Origin: Solirubrobacter ginsenosidimutans | GTDB taxonomy: Bacteria; Actinomycetota; Thermoleophilia; Solirubrobacterales; Solirubrobacteraceae | Length of the DNA stretch: 64,000 nt | Direction: 5' to 3' | Assembly (NCBI RefSeq): GCF_027587205.1 | Contig: NZ_JAPDOD010000009.1 | Coordinates: 124,001-188,000, forward strand | Notes under the pieces: model-generated | Databases searched by the model: none | What the model was told of the DNA's origin: nothing | What the model saw: the letters and a program-made list of their open reading frames with translations, nothing else | Translations under genes and position numbers: made by a program | Shown: positions 1-9,900 of the stretch, piece by piece | Position numbering within the stretch: position 1 is the first letter of the stretch | Layout of the letters: every line of letters starts with the position of its first letter

Positions 1-507
1 CGCGACGTCCTCGGCCCCGCCTCCGGCTTCCAGTCGCTGCAGTACCGGATCATCGAGTTCCAGCTCGGCAACAAGAACCGCGAGATGCTGACGGTCTTCC
101 GGCATGACGAGACCGCGCACGCGCGCCTGCGCGAGGTCCTCGAGGCCCCCAGCCTCTACGACGAGTTCCTGCGCCACCTCGCCCGCCGCGACTACGCGAT
201 CCCCGCCGACTGCGTCGAGCGCGACTTCACCGAGCCCCACCGGCGCCGCGAGGACCTCCTCCCCGTCTTCAAGGCCATCTACGACGCCCCCAAACGCGAC
301 TGGGAGGCCTACGAGATGTGCGAGGAGCTCGTCGACGTCGAGGAGTCCTTTCAGCTGTGGCGCTTCCGCCACATGAAGACCGTCGAGCGGATCATCGGTC
401 ACAAGCGCGGCACGGGAGGCTCCTCAGGAGTCGGATTCCTCCGTGCCGCGCTCGATCTGACCTTCTTTCCGGAACTGCTGGACGTGCGGACCGAGATCGG
501 CCGCTAG
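1..507 (+). CDS. kynA: Tryptophan 2,3-dioxygenase, C-terminal part
   Basis: Haem enzyme that opens the indole ring of tryptophan to N-formylkynurenine, the first step of the kynurenine pathway. The reading frame is open from the first base, so the N-terminus lies outside the window; 168 codons are present. The visible part carries family hallmarks: SGFQSLQYR close to the left edge, then QLGNKN, and the C-terminal [11 protein letters not shown] loop that closes over the substrate. It ends tail-to-tail with the next gene, stop codons overlapping. Kynurenine can be cleaved to anthranilate, so the gene fits the aminobenzoyl-CoA operon about 15 kb away, although no kynureninase is visible here. 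Confidence 0.93.
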   Translation, partial: RDVLGPASGFQSLQYRIIEFQLGNKNREMLTVFRHDETAHARLREVLEAPSLYDEFLRHLARRDYAIPADCVERDFTEPHRRREDLLPVFKAIYDAPKRDWEAYEMCEELVDVEESFQLWRFRHMKTVERIIGHKRGTGGSSGVGFLRAALDLTFFPELLDVRTEIGR

Positions 508-1307
508 CCGCCGAGGTAGACCCAGACGGAGTGGATCTTCGAGTCGATCTCGGCCATGTCGGTGGCGAAGACCTGGAGCTTGTACTTGCGCTCCTTGTCG
601 CGCAGGTTCTTGGGCGGCTTGATCTGCGCGCTGACGGGTCCGGCGTTGGCGTCGACGGTCTCGGTGGCGACGACCTTCTTGCCGAGCTTCAGGCGCAACG
701 TGAGCGTCCCGGCCTCTGAGACGTTGACCTTGACCTTGACGGTGTTCTCGGGCGCCTTGATCGAGATCAGGTCGACGGTCGGGGCGGTGGTGTCGCCCTC
801 CTCGAAGACCGTCGGCGCGGTGGTCGTGTTGGGGAGCGCCGGCGGGAGGCTCGGATCGTCCGGGTCCACCCAGTCGGGATCGGTCCACGGCGTCCCGGGG
901 TCGACGGGCGCGCCCGGGTCCGCGGTGCCGACGACGACCTGGCCGTTCATGCCCCCGGCGGCGAGGCCGCCGTGGATCGAGCAATAGAACTGATACGTGC
1001 CGGCCTGGCTGACGACCGTGCTCGCCTTCGGCCCGAGGTAGGACGCGCCGAGCTGCTGTGGCTGCCCACCGGGTGCGACGACCCAGACGTCGTGGGTGGA
1101 GTTCTCCCCGAGCGGGTTGCCGGGCTGCGTGAAGCGCCACTCGATCGTGTCACCCACCTGCGCGGGGACGTTGCGCGGCGTCCAGAGATGCGTGAACGAC
1201 GGCGTGTCGAAGGCCTGGACGGCGCGCGTGACGGACGCCTGGGCGCCCGCGGCCGGCACCAGCAGCGCGGCGGCGGCGAGCCCGCCCACAAGGACCCGGC
1301 GGATCAC
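504..1307 (-). CDS. Secreted single-cupredoxin protein
   Basis: 267-residue exported protein. A GTG start overlapping the stop of the upstream multicopper oxidase (GTGA) is followed by a short Arg-Arg/hydrophobic signal peptide ending near AGAQA. A plastocyanin-like domain spans about residues 25-130; the type 1 copper ligands can be read as His in STHDVWV, Cys and His in YCSIHGG, and Met in GGMNG. A Pro/Asp/Trp-rich linker leads to a beta-rich C-terminal region (about 180-267) with many Lys. As last gene of the cupredoxin/oxidase operon it could pass electrons to or from the oxidase (inference). It overlaps the kynA stop tail-to-tail. Confidence 0.85.
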   Translation of the reverse strand: MIRRVLVGGLAAAALLVPAAGAQASVTRAVQAFDTPSFTHLWTPRNVPAQVGDTIEWRFTQPGNPLGENSTHDVWVVAPGGQPQQLGASYLGPKASTVVSQAGTYQFYCSIHGGLAAGGMNGQVVVGTADPGAPVDPGTPWTDPDWVDPDDPSLPPALPNTTTAPTVFEEGDTTAPTVDLISIKAPENTVKVKVNVSEAGTLTLRLKLGKKVVATETVDANAGPVSAQIKPPKNLRDKERKYKLQVFATDMAEIDSKIHSVWVYLGG

Positions 1308-2788
1308 GCCTGCACCTCCATCTGGCCCATCATCGACATGTCGCCGTGCTCGGCGGCATGGCAGTGGAAGACGTAGCGGCCGCTGAAGTAGTCGAAGTAC
1401 GGGCGGATGACCACGGTCGAGCGCGGATAGACCGCCACCGTGTCCTTCCAGCCCCGGTCCCCCGGACTGGGCGGTTGGCCGTCGACGGACACCACTCTGA
1501 AGTGGTACCCGTGCAGATGCATCGGGTGCGTGCGGTCGGACTGATTGACCCACGTCCACTGCTCGGTCGTGCCCTGGCGCGGCTTCGCGTCGATCCGTTC
1601 CTCGGAGAACCCGCCGCCCGCGATGTGCCACACCGAGCTGCCGCCCGCGAGACCCTCGAAGGTCAGCGGCCACGAGCGCTCCATGTTGACCTCGGGCAGC
1701 TCCTCGTCCTCGGCGAGCTGCTTCGGGATCCGCGCCTCCTCGGCGCCGCCCTTGACGACGTCGAAGCGCATCACGGCGCTCGTCGACGCCTCGCCGACGG
1801 TGTTGTGGAGGATGACCTTCGAGCCGACGCCGAAGTCGCGGAAGTCGACGAGCACGTCGACGCGCTCGGCCGGCTCCAGCGGAATCGAGGTGCGCGCCAC
1901 CGGCTTGCCCGGCAGCATCCCGCCGTCGGAGGCGATCTGGATCATCTTGCGCCCGTTGCCGAGCTCGAGCTTGTAGGGCCGCGCGTTGGACGCGTTGAGG
2001 AACCGCAGCCGGTAGATCCGCCGCTCGACCTTCATCCGCGGCGCGACCGCGCCGTTGACGAGGATCGTGTCGCCGCGGAAGCCGCGGTCGAGGTCGAACC
2101 GGTAGCGGAACGAGCCGTCGGCGTTGAACGAGCGGTCCTGGATCATCAGCGGGACGTCGTATTCGCCCTGCGGAAGATCGAACTGCTTGTCGTTGGGATC
2201 GTCGAGCAGGTAGAACCCGGCGAGCCCGGCGAACAGCGTGAGGTGCGTCTCGCCGTGCGCGTGGTCGTGGTACCACAGCGTCGCCGAGCGGGCGATGTTC
2301 GGGTACTTGTACAGCCGCTCCGTCCCGGTCGGGATGAAGTCGTGCGGGTGCCCGTCGAACTGCGGCTCGGTGACGCCGCCGTGCAGGTGGACGTTGAGGT
2401 CGCGCCCGCTCTGGTTGATCTGGCGGATCTGCACCTCGCGCCCGCGCGTGGCCTTGATCGTCGGCCCCGGGTAGAGCCCGTTGTAGCCGAGCACCGGTGT
2501 GTGCAGGCCCGGCAGGATGTCCGCCGTCCCGGGCTTCATGGTGATGACGTACTGCTCGAGCTGCTTGGTCGCCGAGCCCGGCGTCGCCACCGGCAGGATC
2601 GGCACATCGCGCTGGAACGGGTCGAACGGCGTCGAGGCGGCGGAGCGCACGTACGCCGAGGTCTTCTTGCCGCTGATCCGCGCCTTCTTGTCGAAGTCGA
2701 ACGAGCAGACCAGCGCGAGCGTGCCGACGCCGCTGAACCCGCGCGTCAGAGCGGCGCGGCGGGTGATCGGGTCACTTTCCCAATTCAT
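1304..2788 (-). CDS. Exported multicopper oxidase
   Basis: 494-residue laccase/CueO-like oxidase that couples oxidation of a substrate (phenol or metal ion) to reduction of O2 to water. All four copper-binding motifs are visible: HLHGG (about 134), WYHDHAHGE (about 172), HPMHLHGYHF (about 421) and HCHAAEHGDM (about 475), so type 1, 2 and 3 coppers should all bind. An N-terminal TRRAALTRGF followed by a short hydrophobic stretch suggests Tat export. It is the middle gene of a three-gene operon, overlapping by 4 bp on both sides (ATGA upstream, GTGA downstream). The natural substrate cannot be read from sequence. Confidence 0.93.
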   Translation of the reverse strand: MNWESDPITRRAALTRGFSGVGTLALVCSFDFDKKARISGKKTSAYVRSAASTPFDPFQRDVPILPVATPGSATKQLEQYVITMKPGTADILPGLHTPVLGYNGLYPGPTIKATRGREVQIRQINQSGRDLNVHLHGGVTEPQFDGHPHDFIPTGTERLYKYPNIARSATLWYHDHAHGETHLTLFAGLAGFYLLDDPNDKQFDLPQGEYDVPLMIQDRSFNADGSFRYRFDLDRGFRGDTILVNGAVAPRMKVERRIYRLRFLNASNARPYKLELGNGRKMIQIASDGGMLPGKPVARTSIPLEPAERVDVLVDFRDFGVGSKVILHNTVGEASTSAVMRFDVVKGGAEEARIPKQLAEDEELPEVNMERSWPLTFEGLAGGSSVWHIAGGGFSEERIDAKPRQGTTEQWTWVNQSDRTHPMHLHGYHFRVVSVDGQPPSPGDRGWKDTVAVYPRSTVVIRPYFDYFSGRYVFHCHAAEHGDMSMMGQMEVQA

Positions 2789-4524
2789 CGCGCGCGTCCC
2801 TTGCCCTTGAGGTTGATCGTCCGTGTCACGCTCGTCTGGCCGATCGGGCCGGCCAGGGCGAGCGTCGCCGTGGTCTTCACCGATCCTCGATAGTCGTCCA
2901 AGGCCTTCTTGGCCGCGGCATTGGGTTTCAGCTTGACCGTGAAGCGGCCGTGGCCGTCGCAGGTCGTGGTCGCGGAGCCGAGCTTGGTGCCGTTGAGGCC
3001 GATCTGCTTCGCCACCGCCTTGCTCACCGAGAGCGTCAGCGTGCCGGACCCGGCCGAGACGCAGCGGGCGACGATCGTCAGCTTGCCCTTCAGGAACGAC
3101 GACACCGTCATCGCCTTCACGGTCGGCTTGTCGATCGCGGCCCAGATCGAGGCGATCTTCGCGGGCGTGGTGTCACGCGGCGGCTCCGGCGTGGCGGTGG
3201 GCGTCGCGGTCGGCGTGGCGGTGGGCGTCGGGGTCGGCTCCGTGCCGTCGACGTTCTTGACCACCACCGTGCCCGTCATCTCCGTCGGGTGCACGGTGCA
3301 GACGAACGTGTACGTGCCCGGCGTGTCGAACGTGCACTCGCCGGTCCAGGATGCGGGCTGCCCGTAGGCCGGCAGCGGCGGGCCGGTCGTGATCGCGATG
3401 CCGGTCTTCTGCACGCACGAGGTCGGGTTGGTGTCGAACTTGACGTTGTGCGCGCTCGTGCCCGACGGGTAGCTGAAGTCGACCGTCGCGCCCTTGTCGA
3501 CCGTGACGGTGTTGTCCGCAGCGTCGCTGCTCGACGCGTCCTGGAACCAGTTCTTCGCCGGTGTCGCTGTGTCGTGGGCGACGATCCCGGGGCGCGTCGG
3601 CGGCGTGGCCGTCGGCGTCGGCGTCGCGGTGGCCGTCGGCGTCGGCGTGGCCGTCGCGGTGGGCGTCGGCGTCGGTTCGCCGCCGGACTCGACGACGACC
3701 GTGCCGGTCATCTCCGGGTGCGTCCCGCAGACGAACGTGTACGTGCCCGGCGTGTCGAAGGTGCAGTAGCCCTCCCAGCCGGGACCCTGCGCGAACGCCG
3801 GCATCGGCGGCGCGTCGTTGGTGTCCAGGATCGGGAACTGCGACGAGACCTTGGTCTGCGGACACAGCGCCGGGGCAGGCCCGCTCGGGAACGTCACGTT
3901 GTGCCCGCTCGCGCCTGAGGGGAAGGCGAAGGTCACGCGGGCGCCGGCCTTGACGGTGACGCTGTTGTCCGCCTCGCTGGACTGCGACGCGTCCTGCCAC
4001 CAGTTGTGGGTGCCGTCATGGGCCTCGATCCGCGCCGGGGTGGGCGTCGCGGTAGCCGTGGCCGTGGCCGTGGCCGTGGCCGTCACGGTCGGCGTGGCCG
4101 TGGGCGTCGCGTCACTGACGACGATCGTGCCCTTCATCAGGAAGTTCAGGCCCGAGTGGAACACGTACGTGCCGGCCTTGTCGAAGGTGCAGGTGCCGGC
4201 CCAGCCGGGACCCTGCTGGTACCACGGCAGCGGCGGCGTCGCGCCCCAGTTCTCGCCCGCGGTCTGCTTGCAGCTGGACGGCTGCAGCGTCTCGAAGACG
4301 ACGTTGTGGCGGCTTTCGCCGACGGGGTAGCTGAATCCGACCGTGCCGCCGACCGGAATCTCGACCGCCGAGTCGTCGCCCGCCGCGTCGCGGAAGGCCG
4401 TGTCGGTCACGACGAAACTCGCCGAGACCGGCGCGTCGCTATGACCCCATGCGAGCGCGGGGAGCGCCGTTATTGCCACGGCGGCGCATGCCAGCCATGG
4501 CAGGTACCTCCTCCTAAGACCCAC
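2785..4524 (-). CDS. Secreted three-cupredoxin protein with Thr-Pro linkers
   Basis: 579-residue exported protein with three cupredoxin-like domains (about 35-140, 165-285, 310-430) joined by TPTATPT linkers, then a basic C-terminal beta domain (about 460-579). Domains 2 and 3 keep the copper ligands (HNV ... CGTHPEM and HNV ... CTVHPTEM). In domain 1 the equivalent stretch reads HSGLNFLM, so Cys and His are replaced by Ser and Asn and copper binding there is probably lost. The start is GTG at 4524, with AGGAGGGGG just upstream, followed by a signal peptide ending near ALAWG. First gene of the oxidase operon. A promoter and a degenerate copy of the CTTTTGCG/CGCAAAAG element lie upstream. Confidence 0.88.
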   Translation of the reverse strand: MGLRRRYLPWLACAAVAITALPALAWGHSDAPVSASFVVTDTAFRDAAGDDSAVEIPVGGTVGFSYPVGESRHNVVFETLQPSSCKQTAGENWGATPPLPWYQQGPGWAGTCTFDKAGTYVFHSGLNFLMKGTIVVSDATPTATPTVTATATATATATATPTPARIEAHDGTHNWWQDASQSSEADNSVTVKAGARVTFAFPSGASGHNVTFPSGPAPALCPQTKVSSQFPILDTNDAPPMPAFAQGPGWEGYCTFDTPGTYTFVCGTHPEMTGTVVVESGGEPTPTPTATATPTPTATATPTPTATPPTRPGIVAHDTATPAKNWFQDASSSDAADNTVTVDKGATVDFSYPSGTSAHNVKFDTNPTSCVQKTGIAITTGPPLPAYGQPASWTGECTFDTPGTYTFVCTVHPTEMTGTVVVKNVDGTEPTPTPTATPTATPTATPEPPRDTTPAKIASIWAAIDKPTVKAMTVSSFLKGKLTIVARCVSAGSGTLTLSVSKAVAKQIGLNGTKLGSATTTCDGHGRFTVKLKPNAAAKKALDDYRGSVKTTATLALAGPIGQTSVTRTINLKGKGRAR

Positions 4525-4554
4525 GTTCCCCCTCCTGAATTATCTTCGAGCCGA

Positions 4555-4613
4555 AGCCTACATTGTCAGACAAGATTTCCGCAACGTCTCTTTTGACCAG
4601 TTGTGCGCCAAAG
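4555..4613 (-). promoter_or_regulatory. Candidate promoter and degenerate operator of the cupredoxin/oxidase operon
   Basis: Reading the minus strand: -35 TTGCGG (4579-4584), 18-nt spacer, -10 TAGGCT (4555-4560), giving a leader of roughly 24 nt with a strong Shine-Dalgarno. Just upstream of the -35 is an imperfect inverted repeat (4590-4597 and 4606-4613) resembling the perfect CTTTTGCG-N9-CGCAAAAG repeats at 10489 and 13127, with an 8-nt spacer. The context CAACG then CTTTTG is kept on the plus strand. Predicted from sequence only. Confidence 0.45.
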
Positions 4614-4637
4614 CACCGTATGACCGGCCGATGAGCG

Positions 4638-6779
4638 TCAGAAGTCATCGGTCACGCTGCGAGAAGGCCACCAATTTCGTTCGCCGAGCAGGTACGCCAG
4701 CGACGGAACGAGGAAGGTGCGGACGAGGAACGCGTCCACGAGCAGCCCGAGCGTCACGGTGAAGCCCACCTGGAACAGCGCGACGAGGTCCAGCGCCATC
4801 AGCGCGGCGAACGTCCCGGCGAGGATCAACCCTGCCGAGGTGATCACGCCGCCGGTGCGCAGCAGTCCGGAGATGACCGCGTCGCGCGTGGCCAGCCCGC
4901 GCGCGTGCTCCTCGCGGATGCCGGTCATCAGGAAGATGTTGTCGTCGACGCCGAGCGCGACCAGGAAGATGAACGCGAAGATCGACAGGTTCGGGTCCGA
5001 GTTGGGCTGCCCGAAGACGTGCGTGAAGATCAGCGACGAGGCCCCGAGCGCGAAGCCGAAGGACAGGATCACCGTCCCCATCACGTAGAGCGGGGCGACC
5101 ACCGCGCGCAGCAGCGCCATCAGGATCAGCAGGATCAGGACGAGCACCAGCGGCACGATCAGCTTCGCGTCGCGGCGCAGCGCGGCGAGGTTGTCGTGCT
5201 GCTCGGCGGTGATGCCGCCCACGACCACCTTGTCGCCTCCGGGGAGGCGCTTGATCTTGGCGCGCAGCTTCGGGATCTCGTCCATCGCTCGCCGTGAGAA
5301 CGGGTCCAGGTTGAGCACGACCTGCATCGAGATGTGCTTGCCGTCGAGGGCTTGGGAGTCGGTGTTGGCGCTGGAGATGACCTTCTGCCGGCCGAGCAGC
5401 TTGGACAGGTCGTCGACCGTGTCGGTGGGCGTGACCACGTCGACGGGCGCCACGCGGCCGGGCGGGAAGCGCTTGGCGATCAGCTCCTGCGCCTGCACGG
5501 ACTCCGGCGGGTCGTGGTACTGCTGATTGATCGTCAGATAGCCGCGACCGCTGAGGTTGCCGAGCGCGCCGATGACGAGGATCCCGATGCACACGCCGGC
5601 GAGCAGCGCCGGGCGCCGGCGCACGAGCTCGCCGATGCGCTTCCAGCGTGGCGACACGTTCGGCTGGGGATCGGGCTCCACCGGCGGGTGCACCGGCCAG
5701 AACGCGCGCCGGCCGAGCACCGAGAGCACCGCCGGCAGCAGCGTCAGCGCGGCGGCGAGCATCACGAAGATGCCCAGGGCCAGGATCGGGCCCATCTCGC
5801 GGGTCGCGTTGAAGTCGGCGAGGCCGAGCACCAGCATCGCCGCGACGACGATGCCGCCGGAGGCGAGGATCGCCGGCGCGGTGCGCTCACACGCGCGAGC
5901 GATCGCCGCGTCGATGTCGCCGCTCCGGCGCAGCTCGTCGCGGTAGCGCGAGACGAGCAGGAGCGCGTAGTCGGTGCCGGCACCGAACATGAGCACGATC
6001 AGGATCGCGGTCGATTGGCCGCTCACGGTGGTGGCACCGATCTCCACGAGCCCGTACAGCAGCCCGGTCGCAACCAGATACGCGACGACCACGACGGCGA
6101 GCATCAGCCCGGCGATGATCGGCGAGCGGTACGTGATCAGCATCAGGACGAGCACGAGTACGCCGGTGATCGCCAGCAGCGTGCCGTCGATGCCCTCGAC
6201 GGCGAGCGCGCGGTCGGCGTCGAAGCCCGCCTGACCGGTGACGTACGCGGCCAGCGGCTTGCCGTCCGCGGGTGGCACGATCTTGCGGATCGCGGTGACG
6301 TCGCGGACGATCGAGTCGGTGTCGTCCTTGCCGTTGAACACGGACGTGAGCACCATCGACGGCGGGTCGTCGGACGAGAATGCGGAGAGCGGGATCTGCG
6401 GGCCGAGCGTGTGCCCGATATCGCCGCAGGCGATGCTGTTGGGCGCCCCGATGCCTTGCAGGTCCGGCAGCGTCGCGGTCCCGCACAGCGTGTCGAGCGC
6501 CGTCGCGACCTTGCCCTGCTGCGCGCCGACGTCCCCGTGGTCGGCGACGAACGCCAGGACCGAGGTCGACCAGCGCCCTTCGCGGAAGTTGTGCTTGAGC
6601 TGCTCGTGCGCGAGCGTGGACTCGGCACCGCGGGCACGGAACGTCTCGCTCTCGTCAGCCGCCTTCGCCTGCAGCTTGGGCTGCAGCCAGCCCAGTCCGA
6701 GGGCGAGCACCACCCAGACGCCGATCACGACCCAGCGTGAGCGCCTACCAAGGGCAGCGTTAGAGATCCGTCCGATCAT
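4638..6779 (-). CDS. MmpL/RND-family transporter
   Basis: 713-residue inner-membrane exporter of the MmpL/HAE2 branch of RND pumps; related proteins export lipids or drugs using the proton gradient. Visible are an N-terminal transmembrane helix, two large extracytoplasmic loops, two clusters of hydrophobic helices, and the family motif GTDYALLLVSRYRDEL in the first cluster, with ALGVDDNIFL as its counterpart in the second. The ATG at 6779 is preferred: it gives MIGRISNAALGRR, a usual MmpL beginning; a TTG at 6818 would add 13 residues. 113 bp separate it from the cupredoxin operon. The substrate is unknown. Confidence 0.9.
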   Translation of the reverse strand: MIGRISNAALGRRSRWVVIGVWVVLALGLGWLQPKLQAKAADESETFRARGAESTLAHEQLKHNFREGRWSTSVLAFVADHGDVGAQQGKVATALDTLCGTATLPDLQGIGAPNSIACGDIGHTLGPQIPLSAFSSDDPPSMVLTSVFNGKDDTDSIVRDVTAIRKIVPPADGKPLAAYVTGQAGFDADRALAVEGIDGTLLAITGVLVLVLMLITYRSPIIAGLMLAVVVVAYLVATGLLYGLVEIGATTVSGQSTAILIVLMFGAGTDYALLLVSRYRDELRRSGDIDAAIARACERTAPAILASGGIVVAAMLVLGLADFNATREMGPILALGIFVMLAAALTLLPAVLSVLGRRAFWPVHPPVEPDPQPNVSPRWKRIGELVRRRPALLAGVCIGILVIGALGNLSGRGYLTINQQYHDPPESVQAQELIAKRFPPGRVAPVDVVTPTDTVDDLSKLLGRQKVISSANTDSQALDGKHISMQVVLNLDPFSRRAMDEIPKLRAKIKRLPGGDKVVVGGITAEQHDNLAALRRDAKLIVPLVLVLILLILMALLRAVVAPLYVMGTVILSFGFALGASSLIFTHVFGQPNSDPNLSIFAFIFLVALGVDDNIFLMTGIREEHARGLATRDAVISGLLRTGGVITSAGLILAGTFAALMALDLVALFQVGFTVTLGLLVDAFLVRTFLVPSLAYLLGERNWWPSRSVTDDF

Positions 6780-6824
6780 TGGGCGCGGCAGTATCGAGGG
6801 TTGAGATGAGCGCTGCAAACGACA

Positions 6825-6862
6825 TCGTCCCCGGCTCGCTGACCAGTGCGAGCCGGGGACGA
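6825..6862. terminator. Strong hairpin between MmpL and the sugar-dehydrogenase fusion gene
   Basis: Perfect 15-bp inverted repeat (6825-6839 and 6848-6862) with an 8-nt loop, GC-rich, without a T-run. It lies in the 139-bp gap downstream of the 6919-10371 gene and upstream of the MmpL gene; likely a transcription end or RNA stabiliser. Confidence 0.5.
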
Positions 6863-6869
6863 GTGACGC

Positions 6870-6909
6870 GGTCCGCGGCCCGCGGCGGCCTCAGCGGCCG
6901 CCGCGGACC
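6870..6909 (-). terminator. GC hairpin just after the stop of the ThuA/GSDH fusion gene
   Basis: 10-bp outer stem (6870-6879 and 6900-6909) plus an inner GGCC/GGCC stem, starting 9 nt after the stop codon. Placement suggests a rho-independent-like terminator, but there is no clear U-tract. Confidence 0.5.
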
Positions 6910-6918
6910 ACGGCATCC

Positions 6919-9900
6919 TCACGGTGCTGTCGTCGACAGCGTGAACGTCAGGGTCTTGGAGTACGAGCCCGAGCGCAGGGCGTCGTTGGCGGCGATCGGC
7001 TGCTGGAACTGCAGCGTCACCGCGTCATGGCTGATCTCCATCGGGTAGGTCAGGAGCGTCAGCGGGTTGGCGGACACGTCGGCGAACGTGGTACTCGGGT
7101 TCGCCACGTTGGTCGCCCGCGCCTTGATCGCCTGCGCCAGCACCGAGGTGCCGTTGCCGTTGACCAGGTGGCCCGGGGCGATGGTGCCGATGTCGGACAC
7201 CGTCAGCGTCGCGTTGCCGGCCGTCGAGACGATGTCGGCCGTCGTTTGCGCGTCGTAGGTCTTGGCGACGCCGGCGACGAACTGGCCGAAGCCGGGCGCC
7301 GTCGCGCCGAGGACCAGCGACAGGGTCGGGGTGACCGTGGCGCCGATCGTGGTGGAGACCGTCGGCGGAACCTCGACCGTGACGTCCTTGCTGGACGTCG
7401 TGTTGTCGGCGTAGGTCACCGTCAGCGTGGCCTTGTGGGTCCCGCCGGTCTTGTAGATGTGGCTGGCGGTGGCACCGGTCGCGGTGCCGCCGTCGTCGAA
7501 CGTCCAGGCGTACGAGATGCCGCCGGACTTGCCGATGTTGAAGTTCACCATCGTCGACGTCGTCGTCGCGGCCTGGGGATCCGGGCCCGGCGTGTCGTCG
7601 CCACCGACGTAGGAGAACTTCCACAGGCCGGTGTTGTTGTTGGAGATCGTGAAGTTCGAGCCCGAGTAGCTGGCGACGTAGAGGTCGCCGTCGGGACCGA
7701 AGTCCAGGTCGATGGTCCGGTTCGCCCCGAAGAGGCTCGTCGGGATGATGCCGTAGAGCGAGTCGGCCGAGATCGGCAGGCCGCCCTTGGTGTCGTTCGC
7801 CGGGTCCATCAGGAGCGCGTGACGGATGTTGTTCGCGCCCGCGAAGTCCGACAGGAACCAGCGGCCATCCCAGTAGGCGGGCCACGCGTTGGGCGCGCTA
7901 CCGGCCGGCTTGCGGTAGATGCCGGCCGTCATCGGGGCCTGGCTGCCACCGAAGGCGAACGGGCACTCGCGGTACACGGCCGGGGCCGCGGTGGTGTTGC
8001 TGTTGGCCGGGACGACGATCACGCCGTTGGCGTTGCGCTGGTAGTTCGTGCAGCCGCCGTTCTGGCCGTACCAGATGTTCGTCGGCTTCGGGGCCGGGAT
8101 GTCCGTCAGGCCCGTGTTGTACGGCGAGTCGTTGGGCAGGGACTTGCTGCAGTCCCAGTACGCGCCCGTCTGACCGTCGGCGCCGCCGCCGACCGTGCCG
8201 CGGATGTTGTCGGAGAGGTTGGCTCCGGCGCCGCCGTTGCTGGCCGAGGGGTTCGGGAGCTTCGCGCGGTAGTTGAGGCGGTTGCCGCCCTGGCAGTAGG
8301 GCCAGCCGTAGTTGCCGGCCGCGCCCAGGAGCGCCGCGTTCTCGGTCTTGGACGTGCCGTACGTGGTGCTGTCGGTGCCCTGGTCCGGGCCGACCCACGC
8401 GGTCGCGACCTTGTCGGTCTTGGAGTCGACGTCGATCGAGTACAGGTTGCGCGTACCCATGGCGAACACCTCGGGCTTGGCCTTGCCGTCCTTGACCGCC
8501 TGGCTGTCGGGCGGGAAGAGCTGCGGGCCGTTTGGCGCACTTGCGTCAGGGATCGTGTACGTCGTCCCGATGCCTGGCGTGTCACCCGGATCCGCCATCG
8601 GATGGATCCGGAGCAGCTTGCCTTCGTAGGCATTGGTGTTGCCCGACGTCTGCCGGGCATCGCCATAGCTGATGTGACCGCATCGCGCCTCACCGCCTAC
8701 GGTCTTGTCCGCACATGGCTGAGTGATGCCGCAGCCGGTCGCGGTGTAGACGTTGGTGGGCGTGCCGGGGCACGGGACCGTGAACGTCGGGTCGGAGTTC
8801 TGGTAGCCGCCGTTGGTGGCGTTCGGCGTGTTGCCCGTGTTGTCGCCGGTGGCGAAGTACAGGTTGCCCTTGGAGTCGAAGTCCATCGAGCCGCCGAGGT
8901 GGCAGCAGGAGAAGACCTGCGTCATCCAGTGCAGGATGACCTTCTCGGAGCCGGGCACGAGCGACTTGGTCGCGTTGTCGTACGTGAAGCGCGACAGGCG
9001 ACGCTCGCCCATGTAGTCGGGCCGGACGAAGCCCGGGCCGAAGGACTTGGCGCCACCCTGCATCGAGCCGACGGGGTAGCCCTGCTCGCCGCCGAAGTAC
9101 GGGTGGTACTGGATGTAGATGTACGGACGGCCGTTGGTGAAGTCCGGATCCAGGGAGATGCCGAGGATGCCCTGCTCCGTCTTGGACGTCGCGCCGGTTT
9201 CCTGGCCGCCGCCCTTGGCGCCGAAGACCTGCAGCTCGCCGATCTTGGTGACCTTGGCCGGATCCTGGTTCTCAGTGCCCGCGCCGGGGGTGCTCGGATC
9301 CCACACGTGCAGCGTGCCGCAGCCGAGCGCGACGTTCGTCGTCGCCCAGTTGTTGATCTGGCTCTGACCCTGCGAGCAGACCGCGCGGCCGGCGTAGAAC
9401 ACGCGGCCGTCCTTGGCGATCGACATGCCGTCGATCTCGCCGACGTACGCGTTCGACGTCGTCGTCGGGTTCGGCGGGGTCAGCCGCGTGGTGCGGTAGT
9501 TGGACGTGATGGTCGCCTTGCAGTTGCCGCGGGTCATGCCCGAGGCCCACTGGATGGCGCCGAGGATGTGGCCGGTGATGTCGCTGTCGGACCACGCGGC
9601 GGTCGTGCCGCCGAGGCCGGTGTAGAACGAGCGGCCGGACTGGATGTCACGACACCAGGAGACCGGGCGCTCGAGCTGCGGCTGGTTGGTGTTGGTCGTG
9701 CCCGTGAAGCGGGTGACCGCGTCATTGGTGACCGTCGAGCCGTCCGGGACGCGGTTGAAGCGCACGCGGGCGACGGTGTGGACATTGCCCGTCGGGTTGT
9801 TGGTCCACGAGTACCACGAGTCGGTGTAGTCCTTCTTGAGCAGCGGGAGCGCCTTGGTCGCCGGGTGGACCCGGTCGAGGAACTCGACGTCCTGCGACGA

